Below, in pieces: positions 22,042-31,983 of a stretch of 64,000 nucleotides of DNA (position 1 is the stretch's first letter; each line of letters opens with the position of its first letter). The notes under the pieces were generated by a model. It saw nothing but the letters and a program-made list of their open reading frames with translations, was not told where the DNA came from and searched no databases. This DNA comes from Rana temporaria (lineage: Eukaryota > Chordata > Amphibia > Anura > Ranidae), in assembly GCF_905171775.1 (NCBI RefSeq), contig NC_053492.1, forward strand, positions 330,158,690 through 330,222,689. Reading direction: 5' to 3'. Position numbers and translations under genes: made by a program.

Positions 22042-22939
22042 GGTGGCGGAGCGGCTCTCCTGCACAGCATCACATACCTAGTACATGATCCTCCATTTCC
22101 AGGTCTGGGGCACACACGCACGCCGCTCTCAATCCACTCCCACTGTGATTGGACACAGCGGGAGCCAATCAGCAGGCACCTGCGATCGCTCAGGACACTA
22201 GCAGAAGGTAAAGACAGACTGCCGTTCTGTCAGTAGGGAAGGTATTGATCCTGTGTTCCCACAAAACAGGAACATGGATCAATGCCTTCCCCTAGTAAAA
22301 GCACCTCCCCACAGTAACCAAGCACTCCCTAGACACACAGTTGACCCCTGGGTATCATTAGTACAGTGACAGTGCATGTTTTTAGCACTAATCACTGTAT
22401 TGGTGTCATTGGTCTCCAAAAGTCACTTAGTGTCCGATTTGTCTGCCGCAATGTTGCAGTCTCTCTATAAGTCACTGATCCCTGCCATTACTAGTAAAAA
22501 TAAATAAATACAGATTCCATAAATATATCGCATAGTTTGTAGACGCTATAACTTTTGTGTAAACCAATCAATATAAACTTATTGGGATTTATTTTACCAA
22601 AAATATGTAGCAGAATACGCATTGGCCTAAACCAATAAAAAAAAAAATATATATATATATTTTTTTTTAACAGTATTGGGTATGTTTTATAGCAGAAAGT
22701 AAAAATATTTTTTTATTTTTTTTCAAAAATGGGGGCCTTTTTTTTTATAGCGCACAAAATAAAAACCGAATGATGAAATACCACCAAAAGAAAGCTCTAT
22801 TTGTGGGAAAAAAGGGATATAAATTTTGGCTGGGTACAAGGTCGCACAACCGCGCAATTATCAGTTAAAGCGACACAGTGCTGTATCGCAAAAACCGGCC
22901 TGGTCAGGAAGGGGGTAAATTCTTTTGGGGCTGAAGTGG
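21956..22939. mobile_element. TTAA-flanked MITE with CCACTT/AAGTGG ends
   Basis: TTAA at 21952-21955 precedes CCACTTGCC, and GGCTGAAGTGG precedes TTAA at 22940-22943. The right part has the sequence GCGCAATTATCAGTTAAAGC followed by GACACAGTGC (about 22852-22880). The left part has expanded into (TA)n. Non-coding. Confidence 0.7.
21977..22038. repeat. (TA)31 microsatellite
   Basis: An uninterrupted 62-base alternating TA run inside the TTAA-flanked MITE. Confidence 0.98.
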
Positions 22940-23117
22940 TTAAGGAATATATCCTCAGTCCCTTTCTCTGTCTCAAAAGTGAGACATCAGGGGTCTGATT
23001 AGAATCCTGATATTTCACCATAGCCCCCCTCCCCCAAAAATGTTGTGAAAAAATTTGTAAAAGAAAGTGATTAGAAAAATGTAAAAAATAACAAAGAATG
23101 TAAAAAAAAAAAAAAAG

Positions 23118-24372
23118 GCTCATTCACGTGGGCTCTCTGGCCCATAAAGTGTGAATGAGCAGGTTTTTTTGTGCGTTGGGAGCCGCCAGTTACTCTAAGT
23201 CAGTGGTTCTCAACGTGGGGGTCGGGACCCCCTCGGGGGTCAAATGATGATTTGCCAGGGGTCACCAAATCCTGGGCTGTTCCTGAAGCCTGCACCACTC
23301 TCCCAGCCGCCTTGCGGCTTCTCAGCAGGGCTGTCTCTGGAGCCGGTGGCCACCCAGCTGGGCTGTTCCTGAAGCACACGGCCGCCCTCTCAGCCTCTTC
23401 GCAGCCGCCCATTCAATTTACGGCATGGCTGGGGGGCAGAGACTAGAGGTCCGCTGACTGGTGAGGATTATGAGGTGGGAGGGGCTGGAGGAGACCCTAT
23501 CTCCTGATTTCAGCATAGGTGTCACTGCTACGAGACACCACAAAGTCTGAGACACAGTGAGTAACACTACCTGTGATTATAGTTGCCATTAAAAGTCCCC
23601 ACTACAGTTCTCAGATCAGCAGATGACCTCGATCAAGAGCACCTAAGTTGGCTGATCAGAACTCCCCCCAGCATTGCTACTGATCCCATCACCCCTCCAC
23701 CAAGGAGTAAGAGAAGGAATTAAAATAGAATACATGGAAGGAAGCGGAAAAGAGGGGGAGGAAGAAAGAAAAAGGGAGAAAAGAATAAGAGAAAAAACAA
23801 GAAAGACGGCTAGAGAGAAGGGTGGGGGGAAAAAACAAGAAATTAGGATAGACCGAGAGATAAAAGGGAAAATGAGGAGAACAAAGAGAGAGTGGTACAT
23901 CCTAAAATGTACCATAAGGAATTTAATACTGTACGCGTGGAGGGGACTCAGGGAGCGCTACATTTCCGTGGGCTAGGGGCGCAAATTACTTGTCTTGCCG
24001 TGGGTGCCGACAACCCATGCTACGAAAATAATTTTACTGTAAGGGGGTCCCCACAACTTGGGAAATTTTATCAAGGGGTCACGGCACTAATAGGTTGAGA
24101 ACCACTGCTCTAAGTAGATGCAGCGGCTGTATGAACACAGGCAGAGGTCCTAATTTGACAGGAGTGGGTGATGGGTCTGGAATGCACACTATGTTCAAAG
24201 CCGTACAGCTCCTTCCACATGCATGTCAAATCAGGACCTGCAGCTGTGTTCATAAAGCCACTGAATCCCCACAGTGCCACATAGCCGGCCTTCACACAGC
24301 TCCAACCACATAAATAGAAAAAAAAACACTGAATCACACTGTACATGCCATAGTACCCATGTGAATGAGCCC
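23118..24372. mobile_element. Outer MITE with GGCTCATTCAC / GTGAATGAGCC ends
   Basis: GGCTCATTCACGTGG at 23118 is inverted as CCATGTGAATGAGCC ending at about 24371. The element was later split by the hAT element at 23201-24107. Another CTCATTCACACG occurs at 24379. Confidence 0.55.
23201..24107. mobile_element. Non-autonomous hAT (Charlie-like ends) with perfect 8-bp duplication
   Basis: The ends CAGTGGTTCTCAAC and GTTGAGAACCACTG are exact inverted repeats. CTCTAAGT flanks both sides (23193-23200 and 24108-24115). The 8-bp duplication and CAGTG end place it in hAT; the terminal sequence is the one known from Charlie-type vertebrate elements. The interior includes a purine-rich stretch (23730-23900) but no transposase. 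Confidence 0.93.
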
Positions 24373-25182
24373 CAAGACCTCATTCACACGCAGATGCAAT
24401 GTTATCTTTTAGATTTAGCAGGAACTGTGTAAGTCTTTTGTGTTTGTGTCTGTTAATAATGACTCTAGTCTATTTTTAACAAAAAATATTGTTTTCATAT
24501 TTTTTGGGGGGGCGGGGGACCTTGTCAGAGGGGCCTGTGATTTCTAACAGCAGCCCTGGGCATATATGTTCAAACCTCTCTGCTCAAAGGGTTTTCTTGT
24601 ATCATTTAATCCTTCTCAGGTTTACGATAAGTGATTGATCTTGATTGGTTGATGGCACAGAGTGGAGAATGTCTCACCCTCGGAGACTGCTGCTGTCCCC
24701 TGCTGCTGTGTCCTCTTTTGGACTCATTTTCATTCCCTCAAATTACCTTTCCTAGTGAAGGACAATTGTGGTCATGGATTATTGGTTTCAGGAGTGACTA
24801 GCAAAGTAGCCAGCTTATTTGTAGGTGTGGCCATTTAACGTTCTCTTGTCTAGGGTTAACCTATCTCGATGTGCCGGTAATTCTTTGAATAGTAATACCC
24901 CATCTTCTTAGTTCTAGAAAGGTTTTTTTCCCAAAATATTGGAAATATACCCCCTCAGTCCCTTTGTATGACATGTGTCTATCATTTTGAAGAAGAAGGA
25001 TGTTGTGCTCTAGTTTTTGTACACACAATTAATAAGGCAGTTATCTTCTCTTATGTTTAGGGTACTACTATCTGTGTTACGAAAAGTGTCTATAAGACTA
25101 TATACTTTTGGATTTGAGATCAAGATTTTCGGGTGCAATGTTACTTGTATATTTTTGGAGGTGGATAACCCTTTGAGCGGAA
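24373..25182. other. Unassigned sequence upstream of the ZMYM1-like hAT gene
   Basis: No ORF or hairpin of note. It may include the 5' non-coding part of the downstream transposon. No CAGTG-type end was identified with confidence. Confidence 0.35.
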
Positions 25183-27365
25183 ATGAAACGTAACATCTTA
25201 AGTGGTGCACAGAAGAGAAAAAGAGCTGCAGAGGAGAAGGAGAAAATCCACAAACTTCCAAAGCTAACATCTTGGCTGAAATCAGATTCCACATCATCCA
25301 CTAATACTATCTCTTCAAATGCAGCATCTACTTCCACATCTGCACCTGTATCCACTCCCCCAGTTCCAGCAGATAACCTGGGAGTATCAGTAACTCTTCC
25401 TGATGTTAAAGACATCCCAGAAGAGGAATCACCTGAATCTATAATGGTAACAGAGATTTTGACCCAAGAGACAGATCCAGGATTATGGAATTATAAGGAT
25501 ACTACCACAGTGAATTACTGGATTCATGCTGGGCCATCATCATATCAGAATAGTAATAGCGATTTTTCAAATTCATGTCGAATGTATAAAGAAGCTGGAA
25601 GTGACAGTAATGTAAAGAAAAGATATGTAACAAAGATTGTGTTTGAGCGAAAACTGCGGAATGGTGAGTGTATAAAACGTGAATGGCTACTATATTCACC
25701 ATCTCAAGGTCGTTTGTACTGCTTTGTATGTCGCTTACTGTCTGACAAAGAGTCTCCTTTTGCAACATTAGGATTAAATGACTGGAAACATGGTACTGAA
25801 TCTGTAGCAGAACATAAGAATGGAAATTAACATCAGAAATGCATGAGGGCATATTTGATTCGCCATAAAGAAAGTGGGAGTATAGATTCTTTAATACTTG
25901 AACAATATCACTCAGAACAAGAGTATTGGCAGAAAGTACTAACACGTGTAGTTTCTGTGATTCGCTTTCTTGCTGCTAGAGGTTTGCCATTTTGTGGAGA
26001 AAATCTAATTATGGGGTCACCAAAAAATGGAAACTATTTAGGTATACTAGAGCTATTGAGTGAATTTCACCCTTTTTTGGAAGAGCGTTTGAGACTCTAT
26101 GGAAACCGTGGAAAGGGGAATCCATCGTACCTATCAGCAAATATTTGTGAGGAATTTATTGACTTGATGGGACAACAGGTTCTTAGTGTCATTCTTAAAG
26201 AAATAAAAGAGTTAAAGTATTACTCAATAAGTGTGGATTCTACTCCAGACATCTCACACATTGATCAACTAACATTTACTGTTCGGTATATTCAAGGGTG
26301 TGAGCCTGTGGAACGTTTCATAAAATTCATACCAATATTTTCTCATGGAGCAAAGACTCTAGCAGACACGGTCATAGATTTTCTTAATGGAAATTAAATT
26401 CCCTTAGCAAACTGCCGTGGTCAATCATATGACAACGCATCTAACATGGCTGGACGCTATAATGGACTGCAGGCACGGATTCGAGAACTGAATGAGTTTG
26501 CCATTTATGTCCCTTGCGCTGGTCATAGCCTGAACTTGGTGGGAGTGAAAGCAGTAGAAAGTTCTCTACAATCTGTGAAATTTTTTGACTTTATTCCGCG
26601 TCTATATTCCTTCTTCTCTGTTTCAACACATCGATGGAATATTCTAGTTTCATCCTTAGGAAAAGATATGGTTGTCAAGCACCTGTCTGGAACAAGATGG
26701 TCATCACGTTTTAATGCTGTTCATGCTCTATGTGTAGGCTTTGAGAAAATTAAACATGCACTTGAATCTATATCAGCTGATGCTGAACAGGAAGTGAATG
26801 CAAGGGGAGAGGCTAAAGGACTATGCAAGAAAATGGAGAGCCTAGAAATGATCTTTTTGGCAATTCTTTGGAATGACATTCTTGAAAGAGTGAACAAAAC
26901 AAGCTGTGTTTTACAGTCAGAGGATGTGAATATACTTACTGCCATGAATTTTTTACAGTCTCTGAAAAACTACCTTCAGGAAATTAGGGACAAATTTAAA
27001 GAATACGAATCAAAAGCCAGGAGTAGGTGTCCTGACTATAGCTATATAAAAAAAAGGGAACAAAAGCGAAGTGTACGTCTTACTAGATATGATGGAGCAG
27101 AAGAGGAGGCATATTTCAGTGAAAGTGAAAAATTTAAGATAGAAACATTTCTTCCTGTTTTGGATTCTTTAATCTCTGAATTGATAAAACGTGCAAAAGC
27201 ATATTCATTGATTGGAAATCAATTCTACTTCTTTGGTGAATTGAAAAGAATCGATTCTGATGAACTGAACAAAAAGTGTGAAAATCTTGCCAATATTTAT
27301 CACCAGGATCTTGATCATAATGATCTTTTCGATGAATGTGTCCAACTGAAGCACTGTTGGTGTGA
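25183..27365 (+). pseudogene. hAT transposase, ZMYM1-like (TTF-type finger), with two in-frame stops and a lost C-terminus
   Basis: Transposase of the hAT superfamily. The basic N-terminus (MKRNILSGAQKRKRAAEEK) is followed by a serine/threonine-rich linker and a TTF-type zinc-finger region (WLLYSPSQGRLYCFVCRLL ... DWKHG ... EHKNGN). The catalytic domain includes YYSISVDSTPD (first aspartate), NCRGQSYDNASNMAGRYNG (second) and the CAGHSLNLV motif. The frame is continuous from 25183 to 27365 except for two TAA stops (25828 and 26395), both in the context AATGGAAATTAA. The C-terminal dimerisation segment is missing: hAT homology stops at HCW (about 27362), where a different repeat starts. ZMYM1 and its relatives are domesticated versions of such transposases, but this copy reads as a decayed transposon. 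Confidence 0.88.
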
Positions 27366-27889
27366 GACACTGGGCCTGATTTACTATGCTCTGTGCGCTG
27401 CGCTGGTTCATGCGTTAATTAGTACTCCGGGTGGAGGCTTAATCAGGCGCATGAACCAGCGTAGCAGCCGGCGCTTTGAAAGTAATATGTAAAGCCGCGC
27501 CGAACTCCCTATAGAAGTCTATGGGAGAAATCAAAAGTGTTCATTTTAAAGGCTAATCTGCTAGTTTTGTCCTAAAAAGTGTTTGGGGACCTCAGTCCTG
27601 CCCCAGGGAACATGTATCAATGTTTTTTTTATTTTTTAAAACGGCCGTTTTTTCGGGAGCAGTGAAATTAATAATTCTTAAAGTGAAACAATAAAAGTGA
27701 AATATTCCTTTAAATTTCGTACCTAGGGGGGGTGTAATGTCAGCATGTGAAATAGCGCATTTTTCCCGCACTTAGGACTGCCCCTGCACAAAATGACATT
27801 CAGAAGGAAAAAAGTCATTTAAAAATTCACACGCGGCTATAATGAATTGTCGGCTCTGACAATTCTAAAGGGATTCATTCATAAAACAA
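27366..27889. repeat. Repeat that truncates the ZMYM1-like gene, with 14-bp hairpin
   Basis: Exact inverted arms CGCTGGTTCATGCG (27401-27414) and CGCATGAACCAGCG (27448-27461) lie near its start. The rest is non-coding. The far boundary is uncertain. Confidence 0.5.
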
Positions 27890-29036
27890 ACAAAAAAATG
27901 TGTAGGGGTTCCCCCAAATTAAATTACCAGGCCCTTCAGGTCTGGAATGGATATTAAGGGGAACCCCGCCGTAAAAACCAAAAAAAAAAAAGACGTGCGG
28001 TTCCCGGAAAATATCCATTCCAGGCCCTTCAGGTCTGGTGTGGATTTCAAGAGGAACTCCACCCCAAATTGAAAAAAAAAATGGCGTGGAGTCCCCCTAA
28101 AAATCCACACCAGACCCTTATCCGAGCACGTTGACCTGGCCGGCCGCAGAAAAGAGGGGGGGACAGAGTGCGGCCCCCCCCTCTCCTGAACCGCACCAGG
28201 CCACATGCCCTCAACATGGGGAGGATGTCCCCATGTTGATGGGGACAAGGGCCTCATCCCCACAACCCTTGCCCGGTGGTTGTGGGGGTCTGCGGGCGGG
28301 GGGCTTATCAGAATCTGGAAGACCCCTTTAACAAAGGGGACCCCTAGATCCTGGCCCCCCTATGTGAAATGGTAATGGGGTACATTGTACCTCTACCATT
28401 TCACCCCCAAAAAAATGTCAAAGTGTTAAAAATGACAGTAGCCGGTTTTTGACAAATCTTTTAATAAAATCTTCTTTTCTTCTTTCCTTCGGGTTTCTTC
28501 CGCTGCTTCTTTCTTGGGTCTTCTCGTCCACATCTTGCCCGACGTGTTCTTCTATCTTCTCCGTCCGTCCTTCAGCCTTCTGGTCCCGCATCTTGCCCGA
28601 CGTCTTCTTCTCCGTCCGTCCGCCCGCCAGCCTCCTCGTCCGCATCTTGTGTCTTCTCCGGTCTTCTTCTCAGTCCGCCAGCCTTCTCGTCCCCATCTTT
28701 TTCTTCCCCAGACTCAGCGTTTGAATTTGATTTGGCCGCCGTGTTCCCGCTCCTGGGACCCGCCCCCCTCTGACGCCACAAGTAAACTCCTTAGAAGGTC
28801 ATGTGCGTCAAAGGGGGGCGGGGTCACAGAGCGTCACACAGCGGGGGAATTCAATTTCAATCGCGCCGCCCGGAGAAGAAGATGCCGCAGCTTCCAATTG
28901 AAGTTCCCGCCGTGTCACACTCATGTGACCCCGCCCCCCTCTGACGCACATATGCCACACGCGGACTTTCATATGAGTTTACTTGTGGCGTCAGAGGGGG
29001 GCGGGTCCCAGGAGCGGGAACACGGCGGCCCAATCA
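27890..29036. mobile_element. Repeat related to the 9.7-10.2 kb MITE, ending in a long palindrome
   Basis: Positions 27920-28400 are closely similar to about 9780-10180, including the shared GGCCGGCCGCAGAAAAGAGG, CATGTTGATGGGGACAAGG and GGCTTATCAGAATCTGGAAG. Then comes a CT-rich stretch (28450-28730) and the palindrome at 28734-29030. It interrupts the 5' coding part of a hAT element (29037-29536). Confidence 0.65.
28734..29030. repeat. 297-bp inverted repeat, outer 56-bp arms perfect
   Basis: 28734-28789 and 28975-29030 are exact reverse complements (GGCCGCCGTGTTCCCGCTCC ... AAACTC). Pairing continues inward with mismatches: GTGCGTCAAAGGGGGGCGGG near 28803 pairs with the complement near 28930. 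Outward, TTTGATT also pairs. It could fold into one long hairpin. Confidence 0.95.
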
Positions 29037-29536
29037 AATGGACAGGAATGGGGGGGGGGAACATGACTGCCAGATTGCTGTCTCTCTCGGGCACCCCCTC
29101 TCTCTGGGCTCACATTACTGCCTTCCTCTATCTGTGTTCCATCATCGGAGCCTTCAAAACGCTGCGCATCTTCATGCAGCATGTACCCAACACTGTGTTG
29201 AAACAGTTCGGGGGACTCCTCAGGAGGACATGGTGGGACTAGGGAAGGAGTGAGTGATTCCATTGTGCAGAGGGAAGAGGCCTTGGCAGCTGCTTTGCCA
29301 GACAAAGTAAGCTCAGCCTGGGTGAGAGAGGATGAGGACGGCTTGGTCATCCACTCTACCAATTTGTCTGCATGTTGAGGCTCGACAGGGCCAGCTCCTG
29401 AAAAGAAGGACGAGCGTGTCCAACGGCCAAGTGCTGAAGAGGATGCACCGTGTCCACCACCAGCACTGTTGCCTCTAGATGCAGAGCCTGCTTGCCCTTG
29501 TGACTCTCTGCCTCTCTTTGTTGTCCTTCCAGACAT
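29037..29536 (-). pseudogene. N-terminal fragment of a hAT (ZBED-like) transposase
   Basis: The open frame starts MSGRTTKRGRESQGQAGS and has a low-complexity Gly/Ser region, then HADKLVEWMTKPSSSS, comparable to the EDIVDWLTQDTQSS segment at the start of the transposase in the nested element (about 35480). It ends where the palindrome begins at 29036, so the zinc finger and catalytic domain are absent. Assignment rests on position, the 5' array and this weak similarity; on its own it has no diagnostic motif. Confidence 0.5.
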
Positions 29537-29599
29537 TATAATGGCCTGCAGAGGACAAAGTCAGTACACACACCTCGTAGCTTTAGGTGAAAACTGCAG

Positions 29600-30605
29600 A
29601 GGACACGTGCAGTACACACCAAGTGGGTTTAGTTGCAAAGTAATTAGCACACTTGCACTATGCACCAAGTGGGTTTAGTTGCAACGTAATTAGCACACTT
29701 GCACTATACACAAAGTGGGTTTAGGTGCAAAGTAATTAGCACACTTGCACTATACAAAAAGTGGGTTTAGGTGCAAAGTAATTAGCACACTTGCACTATA
29801 CACAAAGTGGGTTTAGGTGCAAAGTAATTAGCACACTTGCACTATACACAAAGTGGGTTTAGGTGCAAAGTAATTAGCACACTTGCACTATAAACCAAGT
29901 GGGCTTAGGTGCAAAGAAATTAGCACACTTGCACTATAAACCAAGTGGGTTTAGGTGCAAAGTAATTAGCACACTTGCACTATAAACCAAGTGGGTTTAG
30001 GTGGAAAGTAATTAGCGCACTTGCACTATACACAAAGTGGGTTTAGTTGCAAAGTAATTAGCACATTTGCACTATAAACCAAGTGGGTTTAGGTGCAAAG
30101 TAATTAGCACACTTGCACTATAAACCAAGTGGGTTTAGGTGTAAAGTAATGAGCACACTTGCACTATAAACCAAATGGGTTTAGGTGCAAAGTAATTAGC
30201 ACACTTGCACTATAAACCAAGTGGGTTTAGGTGTAAAGTAATGAGCACACTACTATGCACCAAGTGGGTTTAGTTGCAAAGTAATGAGCACACTTGCACT
30301 ATGCACCAAGTGGGTTTAGTTGCAAAGTAATGAGCACACTTGCACTATGCACCAAGTGGGTTTAGTTGCAAAGTTATGAGCACACTTGCACTATAAACCA
30401 AGTGGGTTTTAGGTGCAAAGTAATGAGCACACTTGCACTATGCACCAAGTGGGTTTAGTTGCAAAGTAATGAGCACATTTGCACTATACACAAAGTGTGT
30501 TTAGGTGCAAAGTTATGAGCACACTTGCACTTTGCACCAAGTGGGTTTAGGTGCAAAGTAATGAGCACACTTGCACTATGCACCAAGTGGTTTTAGTTGC
30601 AACCT
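29600..30605. repeat. 46-bp minisatellite upstream of the hAT coding start
   Basis: About 21 copies of a 46-bp unit containing AAGTGGGTTTAGGTGCAAAG and TAATTAGCACACTTGCACTA. Variants TAATGAGC and TTAGTTGC alternate in blocks towards the right end. It lies just upstream (minus strand) of the hAT reading frame that starts at 29536, so it would sit in the transcribed 5' region or promoter. Confidence 0.95.
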
Positions 30606-30886
30606 AAAATTTTGCGTTCGCGAACGGCGATTGCGAACTTTAAAACGCACAGGGACTCTTTCCGGCCACAATAATGATGGAAAAGTTGTTTCAAGGGGAC
30701 TAACACCTGGACTGTGGCATGCCGGAGGGGGATCCATGGAAAAACTCCCATGGAAAATTACGTAGTTGTCACAGAGTCCGTTTTTAATCCATAAAGGGCA
30801 TAAATCACCTATCATTCCTAAATTGTTTGGAATAACGTGCTTTAAAACATCAAGTATGATGTTATATCGATCAGGTAGTGTAAGGC

Positions 30887-31198
30887 TTAGGGTTAGGGTT
30901 ACAAATAGGGTTAGGGTTAGGGTAACATATAGCATTAGGGTTAGGGTAGGGTTAGGGTTACAGACAGGGTTAGGGTTACAGATAGGGTTAGGGTTACAGT
31001 CTGTAACCCTAACCCTATCTGTAACCCTAACCCTAACCCTATCTGTAACCCTAACCCTAACCCTATCTGTAACCCTAACCCTATCTGTAACCCTAACCCT
31101 ATCTGTAACCCTAACCCTAACCCTAACCCTATCTGTAACCCTAACCCTACCCTAACCCTATCTGTAACCCTAACCCTGTCTGTAATAGGGTTAGGGTT
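30887..31198. repeat. Head-to-head telomere-like (TTAGGG)n array inside a hAT element
   Basis: 30887-31000 reads GGGTTA-type repeats in the TTAGGG orientation; 31001-31180 reads CCCTAA; the turning point is GGGTTACAGTCTGTAACCC. The last 15 bases (31184-31198) flip back to TTAGGG. Most repeats are grouped two to four at a time, separated by ACAGATA/TATCTGT spacers, unlike pure terminal telomere. hAT-type sequence flanks both sides (GATCAGGTAGTGTAAGGC on the left, CACAGTGACAGACCAAAC on the right). Confidence 0.95.
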
Positions 31199-31289
31199 CA
31201 CAGTGACAGACCAAACTCTGACAGACCAAACTCCCCGTTTAACGCACCGCAAACACCTGCAAACAGTCCATTTGCACAACCGCAAACTC

Positions 31290-31395
31290 CCCATTTACAC
31301 AAGGTTGGATACCAAGCTAGCCATGTCCTGTTCCTTGTCCTCACTGACGTCAATGAACGTTTTGAAGATTGCAGGCGATGGGGGTTTTTCAAAGC
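31290..31395 (-). pseudogene. Extra short hAT transposase piece next to the telomere-like array
   Basis: The minus strand encodes an aspartate/glutamate-containing segment ending SEDKEQDMASLVSNLV. This matches SEDEERDMSSSASNLVQMG of the main transposase (about 32660-32720). It is out of order relative to the gene, pointing to a rearranged or internally deleted second copy. Confidence 0.7.
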
Positions 31396-31983
31396 CTATG
31401 GTCGTGCTGAGGTAGTTCAGTGACAGTTAAGTGACCCAGAAAACAATGATTCTGCAGTGTGGGCCCATTGTTTGCCTAGTAGGCTTTAATGATCACCTTA
31501 GATGATCACAAAGAAAATTAATGTTTTTTCTATGCAAAATTATCCAGCCGATCGCTTTTGGTCTGTTCACAATGAAGCAACGACCTTATCATCTGGGGTG
31601 TGCCAACATTGCCATTGCCAACACACTCATAGAGGTGGTCGCTTCATTGTGATACGCAAGCCCCTTCACCACAACAAGGTAACGATCACGAAGGGGAATT
31701 GACACATGTATGTGCCTTTTTTTTTGGTTTTGTTTTTGCAGCCACAGTGCAGCACCAGAGGCCAGAAAAATTAGGCATGCCTGAAAAAGTAGGTATTGTT
31801 GCAGCTGCTGCTGTAGCAGCGGCCAGAAAAATTTATGTTTTGCAGGCAGAAAGTGCACTAAAACATTGAGGCTTGAACCCTAGTTGGTGGCGGATAAGTC
31901 ACGCAAGTCATCCGGCATGCAGAGATAAAATACAGCAGCGTGTGGACCATTTGTAGCCCAAGGAAGTTCATCTCATCAGGCCT

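Noticed and set aside
21736..22236. Reading frame with a long Ile-Tyr repeat
   Set aside because: Translation of the (TA)31 microsatellite.
25183..27365. Functional host ZMYM1 orthologue
   Set aside because: Two in-frame stops, loss of the C-terminal dimerisation block and surrounding repeats point to a decayed transposon copy.
28131..29242. Plus-strand frames across 28.1-29.2 kb
   Set aside because: They cross MITE and palindrome sequence; the minus-strand hAT fragment and the inverted repeat account for the region.
30887..31198. Chromosome end or assembly telomere
   Set aside because: The array is short, inverted, contains spacers and has hAT sequence on both sides.
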